Source: Galbula dea (Eukaryota > Chordata > Aves > Piciformes > Galbulidae). Taken from it: DNA of 64,000 bases. A program made the position numbers and the translations under genes. Below are positions 11,901 to 22,473 of the stretch, piece after piece. The DNA is taken from contig VWZX01010273.1 in the NCBI GenBank assembly GCA_013399015.1, positions 8,284,117 through 8,348,116 on the forward strand, given 5' to 3'. The notes beneath the pieces are model-generated. The model saw only the letters and a list, made by a program, of their open reading frames with translations. It did not search any database and was not told the origin of the DNA. The first letter of the stretch is position 1. Each line of letters starts with the position of its first letter.

Positions 11901-14900
11901 TCAGCAGAAGATTCCAGGCACTGTTAGTTTTGTGTTTCTCTAGGTGTTTTTTAACCCTTTACATTATCAACCTAGTGACTTGGCAAACCTTGACCATCTG
12001 CCAGCATTGCATGGGTGGGTTGGTTTTGTTACTGGGAGAGTTTTGTTACTGGAATTTAGGTGGTGGTAGTTGCTTGGAAATATCCCATGTAACATTTGCC
12101 AGCAAGCCAGGCTCACTTGTAAACGAGGATGCTTTGGTCTGGAGTGTTTTAAGGTCGGGATGGAGCTGCTAGCCTGCAGCCAGTGACTGTCTCCTACAAA
12201 GTGGAGCAGGTGGCACTGCAAACAGCTCTGCCTGAGCAAGTGCAGCCTCAGATGGCCCTGCTGTTGGGGCAGAATAAGGATGTCTTCACCTCCTGAATTA
12301 CTTGGACAAGTTTTTTTCCTCTCTGGCCCAGCCTGGCATCTGCTGGGAAGTATTCTGGGCTGCTTATTAGTGGTTTGCTGAAGGCTGCCCACAGCAGCAT
12401 CAGCTCTAGATGGGGAAATGAGGTGGCTGTGACTATAAGCCTGTACTTAGGTAGGATTCCAGGTGTCCCTTCCAATCTGAATCATCCTGGGATTCCCATA
12501 TCCACTGTATTCGATGTTATACCTCCCATTCCTGTTGAAAGCCTGGGAAAAGCTGGCAAGGATGGGACTTGTCCTTGGGATAGCTCTGGAGCCAGCAGGA
12601 TTCTTCCAAAGCCAGCATTGAGCTGGGTGTTTGCTTTGCTCAGCCAGCCTCCAGATGACTTCCTCTTGCCTTCCTCTGTGCACAGGTCCTGCGGGATATG
12701 TGCAAGCAGGGCTACCGGGATGCACTGCACTTCCTCAAGAAGAACGGTAAGGCTCTGTGTGTTTGTAGGCTGCACTGATTTGCCTCCTCTGGGCCAGGCT
12801 TCCTGCTTTGGCTGGCGGCAGGGCAGAACCGAGCTGTACTTTGGGTTGCGTGTGTGTTCGATGCCACCTAGTGTCAACGTACAGCAGCTCAAGCACGTTC
12901 TGTTCCTCGGGGATGCCTTCCTGGCTGGGGTAAGAGCAGTCGTGCCCCTGGGTTTGGGAGTTCACCTGCAGGAGGGAAATCTTGCCTGCAAGGCTGGGGA
13001 CTGGCAGCTTACAGCAAGGAAACGCTGCCAGGCAACACCCTGCAGGACTTACAGGGGAAAAGATCGACTTCCTGCTGGGGAAGGAGAGGGTGATCTTAGA
13101 GCAGCAAGGCTTCTGCTGCTTGTGGTGAGCATTCCAAGAGGTGTAAGCTAAAGAGCAGCTGGTCTGTAACACCCTTGTTGTATGACTTCTCAGGACTCCT
13201 GCATCGTCCAAGCCCTGCCCGTCCTCTCCTTGCCATAGAAGCATCCCCAGGGGAGAAGAAGGAGGGAGAAACAGAAGCTGAGGACCAACTAGAGGACAAT
13301 ACTGCCCTTGCTGTTGTTGAAGAGCACATCTTTGAGCACTTGCCTCCTAGACTGAACCAAGGTATGATCCAAAGGGAGAGAACCCAGGCAGTCTTCCTGT
13401 GCTGCTTGGTGTCCCCCTCAGAGGATTGCTGGGATGTGTGGGTATTGGCTGTGGCTGGGCTTGGCCATACCCAGGGCCTGAACTGCCACCTGCTGATTGT
13501 TTGATGGAGTTGGGGCCTCTTAAATAAAGCTCTGGCTTGTCCTGTGGTGGCTGAATTGGGGTCATTTGAGAGGGTCCTGTGTGCTAAGGAGTTGTTCTGT
13601 TCCCAGCTGTAGTCTCAGACTGAACTACCCTCAGCAAGGTAACTGTAAGGAGGGGAAACCTTTGGCTGAGTAACTTCTGGGGTATGGCCAGGTAAGGGAA
13701 AGCTCCATAGGGGGATTCAGCATTGTTCTCTTCTGTCTTCAGCTCTTCTGGAGGCTTGTGCTGAAAGAAGAAGTTTCTTGACTGGCATCACCAACATGCT
13801 GCCTATACGTGTGGCCACAGCAATGATGGTTCCCTATATGCTGCCTCTGGAGTCTGCAGTGTCCTTCACTGTCAGGTGGGCCTTGGGCTGCTTTCCTCAG
13901 TGCTGTTCTTCCCAGTGCAGTGGAATGTTTGATGTAGCTGGGGGAGCATGAAAGGACAGAGTTCCTGCCACTGACCAAAACAACAAACCACAACTCCCCA
14001 GCTGCTCCTGCCTTGGTGTGTTATTTCCTGCTAGAAGCTTGGAGTAAGAATTGGGACTGAAGTAAGCTGGAACTTGCCCTAGAAAGTGGTGATAAATTTT
14101 GGAGGCTAGAGAAAGAGACTTCTGGAAGTGCAGAGCTGAAAGTAGGAACCACACAAGAGGTAGTTCCCCTCTGGATTGAGGGGTGGAGTAGTCCTAGCCA
14201 TTCCCAGCTCTACACTGTCAGGACTGGCTCTTAGTACAGAGTACCCTGTGACATTTTCTGCCAGGAGATAGTTTGGGATTAGAAAGGCTGAGGGGAAACC
14301 AGTTTCCCAATCTGAAAATGGATGACAGATATGGAAAGTGCAGGCACAAAATGTAAAGAGTAAGTACCTGGGTTGTTCTCAACTTTCACAGCTCTTCCCC
14401 ATTAACTCTGTGACTAGGAATGTAAATGGTTCTTAATGCCTTTATAAGAATAATGAGTAACCATGAACAGGAGGCAAAACTGGCATCCTTTTCATCCTGG
14501 CCTCGGTGTGACCTAACTAATGGTTGTCTCCTGTCTCTTCCCAGGTTGCTGGAATGGCTGCCAGATATCCCTGAGGATATCAGATGGATGAGAGAGCAGA
14601 TAACTGAAATCTGCAACTATCTGGTGAAGAAAGCCAAGAAGAAACTGGGCAGCCACCTTTCAGCCAGGTATGGCTCCTTTCCTCCACAGCACTCTTCTGG
14701 AGGAGCCCTCTGTGTCCCCTTTCACCTTTGACTTCTACAGAATCTACTTCATTGGAGCAGAGCAAGTAAGGTACAAATTGACCAGCAGGATTGACTGCCC
14801 AAGCTAAAATGCAGATCTGGTCCATGGTGTGAGGTGGAAAAGAGGCACCCAGAGACCTCTGACTAAGATCATGCAGTCAGTGGTAGAATAAAATAGCTCT

Positions 14901-15243
14901 GTGGTTCTGGAGCTCTGGGCTAGTGACCTGCTTGAGGCTTCCCACGTACTGATTCTTTGCATGTGTTTTGTCTTTCAGGCTTTACTATCACCTTGAGCTT
15001 GGAAGGCCCCAGAGCCTGTCCATTTCTGCTGCACCTCCTTGTGGCGAAGCACTGCCTATGTGGATGAGAAGCAACCGTTCCCTGTCTGATGTCATGATGA
15101 AGTGGGAGGAGTACCAGCGCCAGCTCATGCTGGGCTTGCTCTGCATCAACGTGGACATGCAGGCCTCCCTTTTCCCTCAGGAAGGGTTTCAGATCAAGCT
15201 TCCCCCTCTAGACTGTGCAAAAGAGTGCCTGCCACTCTTCTGA
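8730..15243 (+). CDS. PNPLA2: Patatin-like phospholipase domain protein 2 (adipose triglyceride lipase), 5' part missing
   Basis: Eight coding exons are in the window: 8730-8962, 9134-9199, 11628-11837, 12686-12746, 13194-13361, 13743-13875, 14545-14667 and 14979-15243. All have AG/GT borders, phases agree at every junction, and the joined frame is about 418 residues ending at TGA. The family enzyme makes the first cut of triacylglycerol on lipid droplets, using a Ser-Asp dyad and CGI-58 as co-activator. The Asp half is visible in YVDGGISDNLP (exon 11628). The exon with the start codon, oxyanion glycine loop and GxSxG serine must precede 8730, because that exon opens in phase 1 in the middle of a Gly codon. 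Conserved blocks include RFLGPLHPSFNLVK, VTNTSIQFNLRNLYRLS and LLEWLPDIPEDIRWM. The C-terminus is shorter than the human Ala/Pro-rich tail. Identity rests on residue-by-residue recall of human ATGL and on the CRACR2B neighbour; PNPLA3 is the main alternative and fits less well. Confidence 0.95.
9134..9199 (+). CDS. PNPLA2: PNPLA2 coding exon, 22-codon patatin segment
   Basis: This 66-nt phase-0 exon lies between ctctctccctcag and gtaagt. It encodes ACVCSTFIPVYCGLIPP and then TLRGV, nearly identical to the human segment before the catalytic Asp motif. It is too short to stand out as an open frame and was found by splice borders and similarity. Confidence 0.93.
9200..11627. other. PNPLA2 intron, no features seen
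   Basis: This 2.4 kb intron lies between two confidently placed exons. I see no repeat of the window's CR1 type and no additional exon. The smaller downstream introns of the gene are similarly featureless apart from weak ancient SINE-like pieces. Confidence 0.7.
11628..11837 (+). CDS. PNPLA2: PNPLA2 coding exon with the catalytic Asp (DGG) motif
   Basis: Seventy codons lie between gggtttcag and gtgagt. The exon begins RYVDGGISDNLPRYELKN; the Asp of DGG is the second residue of the patatin catalytic dyad. It continues ITVSPFSGESDICP and ends SKALFPPEPQ. This closes the patatin domain. Confidence 0.95.
12450..12500 (+). repeat. Possible CR1 3'-tail relic
   Basis: The segment gtgtcccttccaatctgaat with catcctgggattc resembles the last 40 bp of CR1 in sense orientation. 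No body is recognisable. Confidence 0.3.
12686..12746 (+). CDS. PNPLA2: PNPLA2 coding exon, 61 nt
   Basis: The acceptor is cctctgtgcacag and the donor G|GTAAGG. It encodes VLRDMCKQGYRDALHFLKKN and ends one base into a Gly codon that the next exon completes. The human counterpart is VLREMCKQGYRDGLRFL. Confidence 0.93.
13194..13361 (+). CDS. PNPLA2: PNPLA2 coding exon, variable acidic linker
   Basis: The exon opens in phase 1 (GLLHRPSPARPLLAI), crosses an acidic low-conservation linker rich in Glu, and ends in the conserved block EEHIFEHLPPRLNQ. The acceptor is tgacttctcag and the donor G|GTATGA. The linker is longer in charge and different in sequence from the human one, as expected for a surface loop after the patatin domain. 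Confidence 0.92.
13743..13875 (+). CDS. PNPLA2: PNPLA2 coding exon, hydrophobic lipid-droplet region
   Basis: The acceptor is ctgtcttcag and the donor AG|GTGGGC. It encodes ALLEACAERRSFLTGI and then an apolar stretch including NMLPIRVATAMMVPYMLP. In human ATGL the matching region is part of the hydrophobic C-terminal half needed for lipid-droplet association. Confidence 0.93.
14298..14325 (+). repeat. Possible ancient MIR-like SINE relic
   Basis: The segment agtttcccaatctgaaaatg resembles the conserved MIR segment CAGTTTCCTCATCTGTAAAATG in sense orientation. It is short and eroded, so this is recognition by eye only. Confidence 0.3.
14545..14667 (+). CDS. PNPLA2: PNPLA2 coding exon
   Basis: The acceptor is tctcttcccag and the donor AG|GTATGG. 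It encodes LLEWLPDIPEDIRWMREQ, then a Lys-rich run, VKKAKKKLGSHLSAR. Both blocks align with the human protein. Confidence 0.93.
14836..14890 (-). repeat. Possible ancient MIR-like SINE relic
   Basis: The segment with gactaagatcatgcagtcag followed by tggtagaat resembles the reverse complement of the MIR core (GACTTGCCCAAGGTCACACAG, then TAGTGGCAGA). It may be the antisense partner of the eroded sense piece 500 bp upstream, or chance. Confidence 0.3.
14979..15243 (+). CDS. PNPLA2: PNPLA2 last coding exon with TGA stop
   Basis: The acceptor is ttttgtctttcag. The exon carries GRPQSLSISAAP, aligning with the human RVQSLPS region that holds Ser404, a reported AMPK/PKA site; Arg at -3 and the Ser are kept. 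It then reads SNRSLSDVMMKWEEYQRQL, aligning with the human Ser428 region. The protein ends ECLPLF at TGA 15241-15243 and lacks the Ala/Pro-rich human tail. Confidence 0.93.
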
Positions 15244-18200
15244 GCCTGCTCCCCTGAGGGGTTGAGGGGGGTGGGTGGGAAGGGGAGTGAACCACGGGTG
15301 GGGCCAGTCTCCTCCCTCAGCAGCAGCCTGCCCTGTGCTCCTGACTATGCTGCAAAGGGAATTTCCCCTGGGATGGAGACTGGTGGAACTGTCTGTAGCC
15401 CACATTTGATGCCCACAGGGCCAGAGAAGAGACCTCTGTGTTCCAAGACACTTGTGGGTTTTGACACCTTGCTCCAGCCTTGCCTGTGGCCAGGCTGGCA
15501 CTAACCTATCTGGGCTCTCCTAACTCATGCACTTTGAACTGCCCTTGGCTTTCTACTGCCAAATCACAAGGATGTAGGTGATGCTCTCAACTTCATGCCA
15601 CTTCTAGCTTCCTCTCTTGTTCAGAGCATCAGTCTTGTTTATTCTGAAATCATCTGCCACCCCTGAGTGCTTTGTGCTACTGGAAGATGAAGTAGCCTCT
15701 TGCCAAACCCAGTTTTTCTCCTGGCTTCCAAATCTCCTCTTAACTTTCTTCTTTGTTGAAGCCACATCCTTTCTTCTGTCCCTTGACTGCATCCCCACTG
15801 GAAGCCAGAGCTGGGCCTGCTGCAGACTGCCCTGGGACTGCAGGAATACAGAAAAGTTGTGCATTTTCCAGTTCATGTTGTTATGGTCTCTCCCTGTTTG
15901 ATTTTTTTGTCCTCATGGAACTTCTGCAGCTTGAACTCTTGGAGTGTTCAGTAAGTCATTGAGCTTGTTCTTAAAGAAGTAATTTAGACTGGGTTTCTTT
16001 CCAGGGAAACATGTTGAATTTGAATGGAATTAGTCTGAGATTGCCCTGGAAAAGCTCAACCTGACTATCTCAGGGTCAGCTTAGCAGCTGAAGCAATGTG
16101 AAGTGCTTGTAGGGAAGGTGAGATTGTGCAGGGCATGTTGAGTAGCTTGTGGTGGAGTGTCCCAGCAAGTGCTGGAGAAGTGGCTGGCTCTGACAGGGGC
16201 TGGCCTGTTCTCCCTGAGGGACCATGCAACAGAAGGAAATTCCAAGGAGGTGATACAGAAGTGATCTCCTGCCAAGAGGGGCTTGGCTCTGTCTTTTGCT
16301 TGAAGAGGTTGAATGTTGAGGCTTTGGAGTGAGGTGGTTTTAGCCTTGGAGCTCTACCATCCTGGCAGCTTGCTGGCTCACTTTGTGGCTTACAGGTACA
16401 GCTCTGCAGCTGGCAACAGCAGGGGCATGGAAAGTGGAAGTGAAGGGAGGTGTGTAGGTAGCCATGCAGCCCACTTGGAACTGGTTACTTTGGTCTTGGC
16501 CCATAAAAGACCAGAGCTAGGGGGTCTGTAGCAGGGCAGGACTGTGCCTGGTGAGCTGCTGCCTTCTCAGTGGTGGTCTGCTCAGGACTGGCTGTGCAGA
16601 AGCATCAACACTCTGCTCTTCCCAGGGTGAGATAACAGCTTCCTGTGGGGATTTCACGTGCTTCAGCTTGAAGTCCTTGCACTGTGACACAAAAGCAGCT
16701 CCTGGTATCTTCTTCTGCAGCATGTCTGGCTGCATGAGGCATCTTCTGCCTCTCCTAGCACAAACAGCCTGCCACTGGCCAAAGCAAGCAGAGTGTCTCT
16801 GCTCTGGGGAGCAGGACAGGGTATCTGCACCTGATTGTATAGCCTCTTTGTGGAGCCCTGATTTATAGCAGGCTCTCTTTTTCACCTTTGATTTAGAAAG
16901 GGGGGAGATAACCCCAGAAGTTCTACTGATAGGTGGAGGCAGTAGTGAATCTGCTGGATCACATCTGCATGGGTGAGGTGGTGGGTGCTGTCTCCTACCA
17001 GCACACTTGTGCACTGGGCATGGCTTTGAGTGTTTGTGGTGGAGACTGTGACAAGCACTGGAACTAGTCTGCAGTGGCTTTTGCAAGCTGGGAAGCAATG
17101 TTCTGAGCAGCTGTGGTGGGAGCTGTCTGGGAGACACCAGTGCAAAGAGAAACTTGTGACTTGGAATAGCACCCCACTGCCCTCCCTGGATGTAACCCAC
17201 CTGGGTGACACAAGGGCCCCACACGGCTTAGGAAGCATCCCTGCACTTCTGCAGTCAGATTTGGTCTCAAGCTTCACAGAGCTTCACAGCAATTAGGGAA
17301 CAGGGAAGTCAGCACAGGAAGAGGGAAAATCGGGAGGATTCTGAAAGCAGACTAGGAATATTGGTTGATAATCTAAGTCAATTTTGGGATTGTCTAAAGC
17401 CTGGAGGAAAAGCTTGCTGCTAGATGGCTATAACTGCAATTGAAGTGATCCAGCAACAAGCTGCTGTCAGTTAGTGGGAGCAGGATGGAGCTGATGAAAG
17501 TTGGGATTGAGAAGAGGTGTTTATTTTATGGTTTGGGTTGGGATTTCTTTCCTTCCACTGCTTTGGGCTACTTTCTTTGGGGGGAATGGCACATGCACCA
17601 CTGCTTCAGTTGGCCAGATGCATGTCTCTTGTCCCTGAGGCACACAGAGCAATTGGCAAGAGCATACAGATACTTAGTGGCAAGGAATGAAGGCTTTTCA
17701 TCCAGAAGCAAAACATCTGTGAGGACAAAGCTGGAGAAGGAAAATCTCGTGCTTGAAAGCTGCTGCCCTTTTGACTCTTCCTTGTTTGATGTAATATATG
17801 GGTGGAGAGAATGGTGCAACTGCTTTTTGTTTCTAATTCCTTCTTCCTGGGCTGGTAAAGGCACCAAGCGATTATGTCAACCGCTAAAAACTAGGAAACA
17901 AAATTCCCTTGGCAACAGAGTTCACTAAGAAATTGGCAGCCTTGCCTCCTGGGTCTCCTTTCTTCTCTTTCCACATCAAAACCGAGCAGGCTGGTGCCCT
18001 TGTCTTCCAGTGCTCTGATCCAGAAGACATGCTGGTTCTGGTCCGTGCATTTCAAGAGTCTGACTCTGGTGCCTGGTAAAAGATCTGAGTTTCCTTCTGC
18101 CTTTCACCTCCTCTGTCCTTTGCTTTGTTTTATTAACCTCTGAGAGTGTTTGTACACTTCCAGCTGTAACCACAAACCAAAGCCAGGCTTGGAATAGAAA

Positions 18201-20140
18201 ACTCTTAACTCTTCAGGGAGGAAACTCCTGTTTTTCCCTATGCTAATTTGCAGGGTGTGGATGGATCCTGGGGAAGCACCACTGCATATTAACCCTTTCT
18301 TCACTGGTCTTTGTTCCCCAAGTGCTGTTGTCTGATAGCTTTCTAGATCTGACAAAAATACCTCAAACTACCCTTCTCTTCCTGAAGAGGTTTCATGCAT
18401 TTGTTTGAAATTCTTGCTGCTCCTTCATCACAGATCACAAAGGATGAAGAATGTAGGGAGGATCTTGCCTGCTGATGCAGAGAAAGGGCTGTGGCTGCTT
18501 TGGACAAACAGCTTTTTGCTGTCTAGTGCTGCCTTGTCTACATCAGACCCCACTTTGAAATCCCTGGAAACCTCCTGATAGGCTATGGAAGAGTTTATGG
18601 TGCTGGTGCTGGCTGGAATTCTTCATGTACCTTATGGCATGTGTTAGCTTCTGGGCAGCAGTTTGATTAACCTACACTTGCCAAGTTCATAGGAACGTTG
18701 TCTGTAGCAGCCCAGTGTGTGGCTGAGCAGCCCCAGCTGGGGCCTGTCTGCTCTCCAGGTTAGGCTGCTTGAGAGGTCAGGCTCCTGGACCAAAAGTTCA
18801 TCTTGCCATCCCCACCCAGCTGTCCTGAGAGCATTCATTTGAGCTCTGCAAGAGTCCCAGCCCTTGCTCTTTCCACTGTTTAACATACAGGGTCTATGCA
18901 TTCAGGAACCCACGTGGGTTTTCTCCTTCCTGTGGTATACTTGCTGCTTTTAACAAGGCTGATGGTGAACTTCTTGTGTGTCTAACCCACCCCTGAGCTC
19001 TCCAGGCCTGTAGAGTTGTGTACACAGCCTGTAGCTATGGCATGCTCTGTAAGCCACGGTTCCTGCGTGCTGTGTTGGGTTTGGTTTGCTGCCTGCCCTC
19101 CTGCTAATCAAGGGGTAGTAGAAAAGACTTCACTTCTGACCACTATCTATAGGACCTAGGAATGGTTTTCTCCTGCCTTCTTGGAGGGCTGTGTACCTGC
19201 AACATTCAGACTGGAGAATAAAGGAGAAGATGCTGTCTGCCTGCACTGGGGGAGTCCCTAGTGCTTTATGTTCCCCAGTGCTTTTGTCCACTTTAGCAAT
19301 CGCCTAACAATTCACTCCCTCCTCTGAGGGAAGAGCTCTTGCTTTCTCCACAGTGGCTGTGGGAGAAGCACCTGAAGCTCTGTGCATGTGTTTCCCTCGG
19401 GTCTGTTGCTGCTAACCACAGCCAGGGGGTGGTGGGTGGCAGAGCTAAGCATTGCTGCCCCTTTTCTCCAGCTTTGGTTTCTGTCTTCCCCTTAAGTCAA
19501 TGAGAGCAGGGACCACCTCAGCCACTTCATTGGTGCCAAACACACCCCTGTGCCTTTGCAGTGGGCTCTGGCCTGCTGCCCTCTGTGTCCCTCTGCAGTG
19601 TTGGCCTTTCAGAAACACAGCAGCACTTGCTCACCTCCCATCTCCTCCCTCTCCCCCTCCTCTCCCAGTAGGACAGGGCTCTGTTTCCAGTCTGCAGGCA
19701 CTGGGTGACCCACACCAGCCCTCCTGCAGGGGGAAGGGAAAACCTCTAGCTCCCAACAGAAGGCTGAGAAATAGAACTTTTGAAATAAATACCTCTTCCT
19801 CCTGGGGTTTTCTCTTGCTCTTGAAGTGTGTCCTGGGACTCCACTGCTGTCACCAAAGTGGAGAAGCCCCTGAAGCAGAGCACAGCATGCAGGGTGGAGC
19901 TCCTGTGGAAATGCCTGATGTCAGAGCAGCAACTCAACCAGCAATGGCATATGCAAGTCATGTATTTACACAGCACTGGCACTAAGTAGTGTTCACAGTC
20001 ACTTTAAAGGTTCAGTATTAAATTGTTGATGCTTTTATTTTCTCCTGTTTCTCCTTTTTTTTTTGTTTTGCTGAAGAAAATGTATAAGTATTTATTTTGG
20101 CAGAAATATACCTTCTAATAAAAACTTTCTCAGTATAATT
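15244..20140 (+). other. PNPLA2: Probable long 3' untranslated region of PNPLA2
   Basis: From the stop codon to the first strong poly(A) site there is no coding exon, no CR1 and no CpG island. Candidate hexamers are at 19217-19222, 19784-19789 and 20117-20122; the last has the best surroundings. A 4.9 kb 3' UTR is plausible but inferred; shorter forms using a non-canonical hexamer cannot be excluded, and 15244-19200 has no canonical AATAAA that I can see. Confidence 0.45.
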
Positions 20141-20165
20141 CCCCTGGCTCTGCTGTGTGTGTTGC
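20117..20165 (+). terminator. Poly(A) signal and downstream GT-rich element, likely PNPLA2 3' end
   Basis: AATAAA at 20117-20122 follows an A/T-rich stretch with T-runs and TATTTATTTT. A GT-rich element (gctgtgtgtgttgcc) lies about 30 nt downstream. This is the classic cleavage/polyadenylation layout, and it sits 400-500 bp before the next CpG island. Confidence 0.6.
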
Positions 20166-20559
20166 CTGCCTTGACAGTTCCAGGTTTATTCAATGTGGGG
20201 TTTGTTCTGCTGGACCTCATCCCATCCAAAATGCAGGGTAAACATGCAGCAGCATGTGGTGAACAGAGGGCAGTGACCTGGAGGGGGAAACCTGATGCAT
20301 TTTGGCCCCGTTGTGACTTCCTCAAGGCAAAATGCCCCAAATGCTGATCGTCTGTGTTTCATTGAAGCTGCTGGGTAGACCCTGGTTTTCAAAAAGAATT
20401 AAGCAGCATGGGGTGGGAGTTGCAGGTGGATGGCACCTGTGAAAGGGTTAGTTAGTTATTTGTTCCTTCCCCCAGTTCAGGAGCATTTCTTGGGGAAAAT
20501 TGAAGCCTCTCTTTACCGGCTGGGGAAATAAACGATGCTGCTGTTGTGTACCTGCCTCG

Positions 20560-21760
20560 GTCAGTCCGACACTGGGCTCTGCCCTTAGTAACTTCCAGCC
20601 GGGACACACGGAAACAACTGCCCTCGGGCTCTGGAGGGAGCAGGGATGGGCTTAGACATCGGGCACCGCTCCTCCGTCCTGCCGGCTGGGACCCCCGGTC
20701 AGGGAAATCCCGCGGCAGGGGCTGCGGTTAGTCACTGCCGGTGGCTGATGGTGTTGCAGCGCTTGGGTTCTTTTTCCACTCCTATTGACAGCAATAAACT
20801 AGAGAAAAGTAGTTTGTGCTGTGCTACCAGAGGACAGGCACAGGTGCTGGAATCTTTATTCCACCGTGCAGCTGTCAGCACTAACAGCTCTTTTCACCTC
20901 CAATGGCAACACAAGCCAACCCCCTGGCCGGTGCTTGAAGTCGATCCTCCCCGGACCAGTCTGGCCGATACAGGGGATCGGCTAGGAGCGCAGCTTTGTG
21001 CCCGCAGCTTTCGTGTCCTCCGGGGGTCGCCGGGGCCGGGGCTGAAGGACTGGGCCCGTGCTCCCCGGCCGGAGCCGAAGGGCTGAACCCGGGCTCCCTT
21101 CCCGGGCCCTCCGGCGGCTTTCCCTCCGCCGCCTCCCCGCTCATTTCCGGCCCGGGGACGCTTCCAGCGCTCACGGCGGCTCCGCTCACCGCCCCCTGCC
21201 CCGGGCAGGGCGGTCGCAGGTGCCGGCTCCGCTTCCCTTTTGCCAGCTCAGGTAAGCGCTGCGAGGAGCTCCCGGGACGGGCTGAGGGCTCTCGCTGCCC
21301 CTCGGGATGGGACCCCCAACCCCCCAGCTGTTTTGTGCGGCTCCTGGCTGCCGGGCAGGACCCCGCGGAGGGCCCCGGGCAGGGCTCACCTGAGGGGCCC
21401 GGGCCAGCGGAGGGGAGCCGGAGCCGAGCTGTTGGAGAGCGGCAGCTCCAGCGGAGGGTCTCGCCGGAGCCTGTGCCCTCGCCCTGGTAGCCTGCTTCGT
21501 CCCTGCCCTGCAGCTGTGGGGAGCGGAGGGCCGGGGCGGGTGGGTCTGTGTCCTGCGAGGGTCCTGGTTTGTGCCGGCCTCCTCCCCGGCTCTCGGTGGT
21601 TCCTTGCCGGCGTGTGGAGGATCCGCGTCCCGGTGCAAAGCCCCTGCCATAGCACACCTCACTCCTGAGGCTGTGGCCGTGGATGGGGAACGCAGTCCTG
21701 GTAGGGTCTAGGGTGGGAAGCTGCCGTCTCTTCCCCCTTCTCCCCGCTGCGTTGCTTTGA
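20560..21760. promoter_or_regulatory. CpG island, probable CRACR2B promoter
   Basis: G+C and CpG frequency rise sharply from about 20.56 kb, peak at 20.95-21.55 kb and fall away by about 21.8 kb, against a CpG-poor background. There is no TATA box; GC-box-like ggcggt/gggcgg cores are present. It lies between the PNPLA2 3' end and the next + strand gene, so it most likely drives CRACR2B. Borders are by eye. Confidence 0.75.
20950..21251 (+). other. CRACR2B: Probable non-coding leader exon of CRACR2B (start approximate)
   Basis: A consensus donor (CAG|GTAAGC) sits at 21252 within the CpG island. No ATG occurs on the + strand from about 20906 to 21306, so a transcript starting here would carry a pure 5' UTR leader and first initiate at 38451. 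The exon start is unknown, and further leader exons in the 17 kb intron cannot be ruled out. Confidence 0.45.
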
Positions 21761-22399
21761 AGTCTGCAGGCTCCTTTGCGATAAGGTGCAGGGGCTTTAC
21801 TCTGGCATGCTGGACCTGAAGGGAGAGTTTTCGTTTTCTCTCTTTTTCTGTTCCCAGCATCCTGTGTTTAGGGAATGTTGTTTGTTGCCACGATCCAGGT
21901 GCAGATGTCTCTGCACAGTAAAGATGCCACAGGTCCCTGTGGCAGCTTTCTTAGTGCTGCTTCTCCTTCTCTTGGGAAGGAAGAAACCACCAGAGCTTTC
22001 CTTCTCCTAAGACTGCAGCGTCTTGAACATCCCGTGTGCACGGGAGGCACTTTGATGACCTTCTGCCTTGAACCTCAGATCCTTCCTGTAGGACTTCCTG
22101 AAAACAGCCAAGGGGAAAAAGAGGCCAGTGACCTCCAGCCAGGGCCACAGGAGTTGGCTGTGCTCAGGATTCCCTGAGGAGACAGAGTAGTCCAAACACA
22201 GCTTGCTTGTGTAGCTGTGACCTGCTGTGGCCTCGCTTGTTCTGGTGGAGATGGTAGCTGTTGGGCACCAAGGGGCTCTCAGAAACCCAGTAACTTCTAG
22301 CTCTTGCCTTGCCCAGGGTCAGGGACAATGGGATCTTATTTTTTATGTTCTAGACATTTTATGTCTGAGGATCATAGAAGCAGATAAATAAACTGCTCT

Positions 22400-22473
22400 A
22401 AGTGAACCTGCTTTAGCATTGGGCTGGGTGATCTCCAGAGGTCCCTTCCACTCCTTACCATTCTGTGCTATAC
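22400..22473 (+). repeat. CR1 LINE 3'-end fragment
   Basis: The sequence reads gaacctgctttagca, then ttgggctgggtgatctccag, then aggtcccttccactcc and ccattctgtg. This is the standard CR1 3' end, sense strand, with no body kept. Confidence 0.65.

Noticed and set aside
20996..21490. Open frame of about 164 codons across the first CpG island
   Set aside because: GC-rich DNA keeps frames open by chance in several frames on both strands here. The composition is Gly/Pro/Ala-rich without domains, and a good splice donor at 21252 cuts through it.
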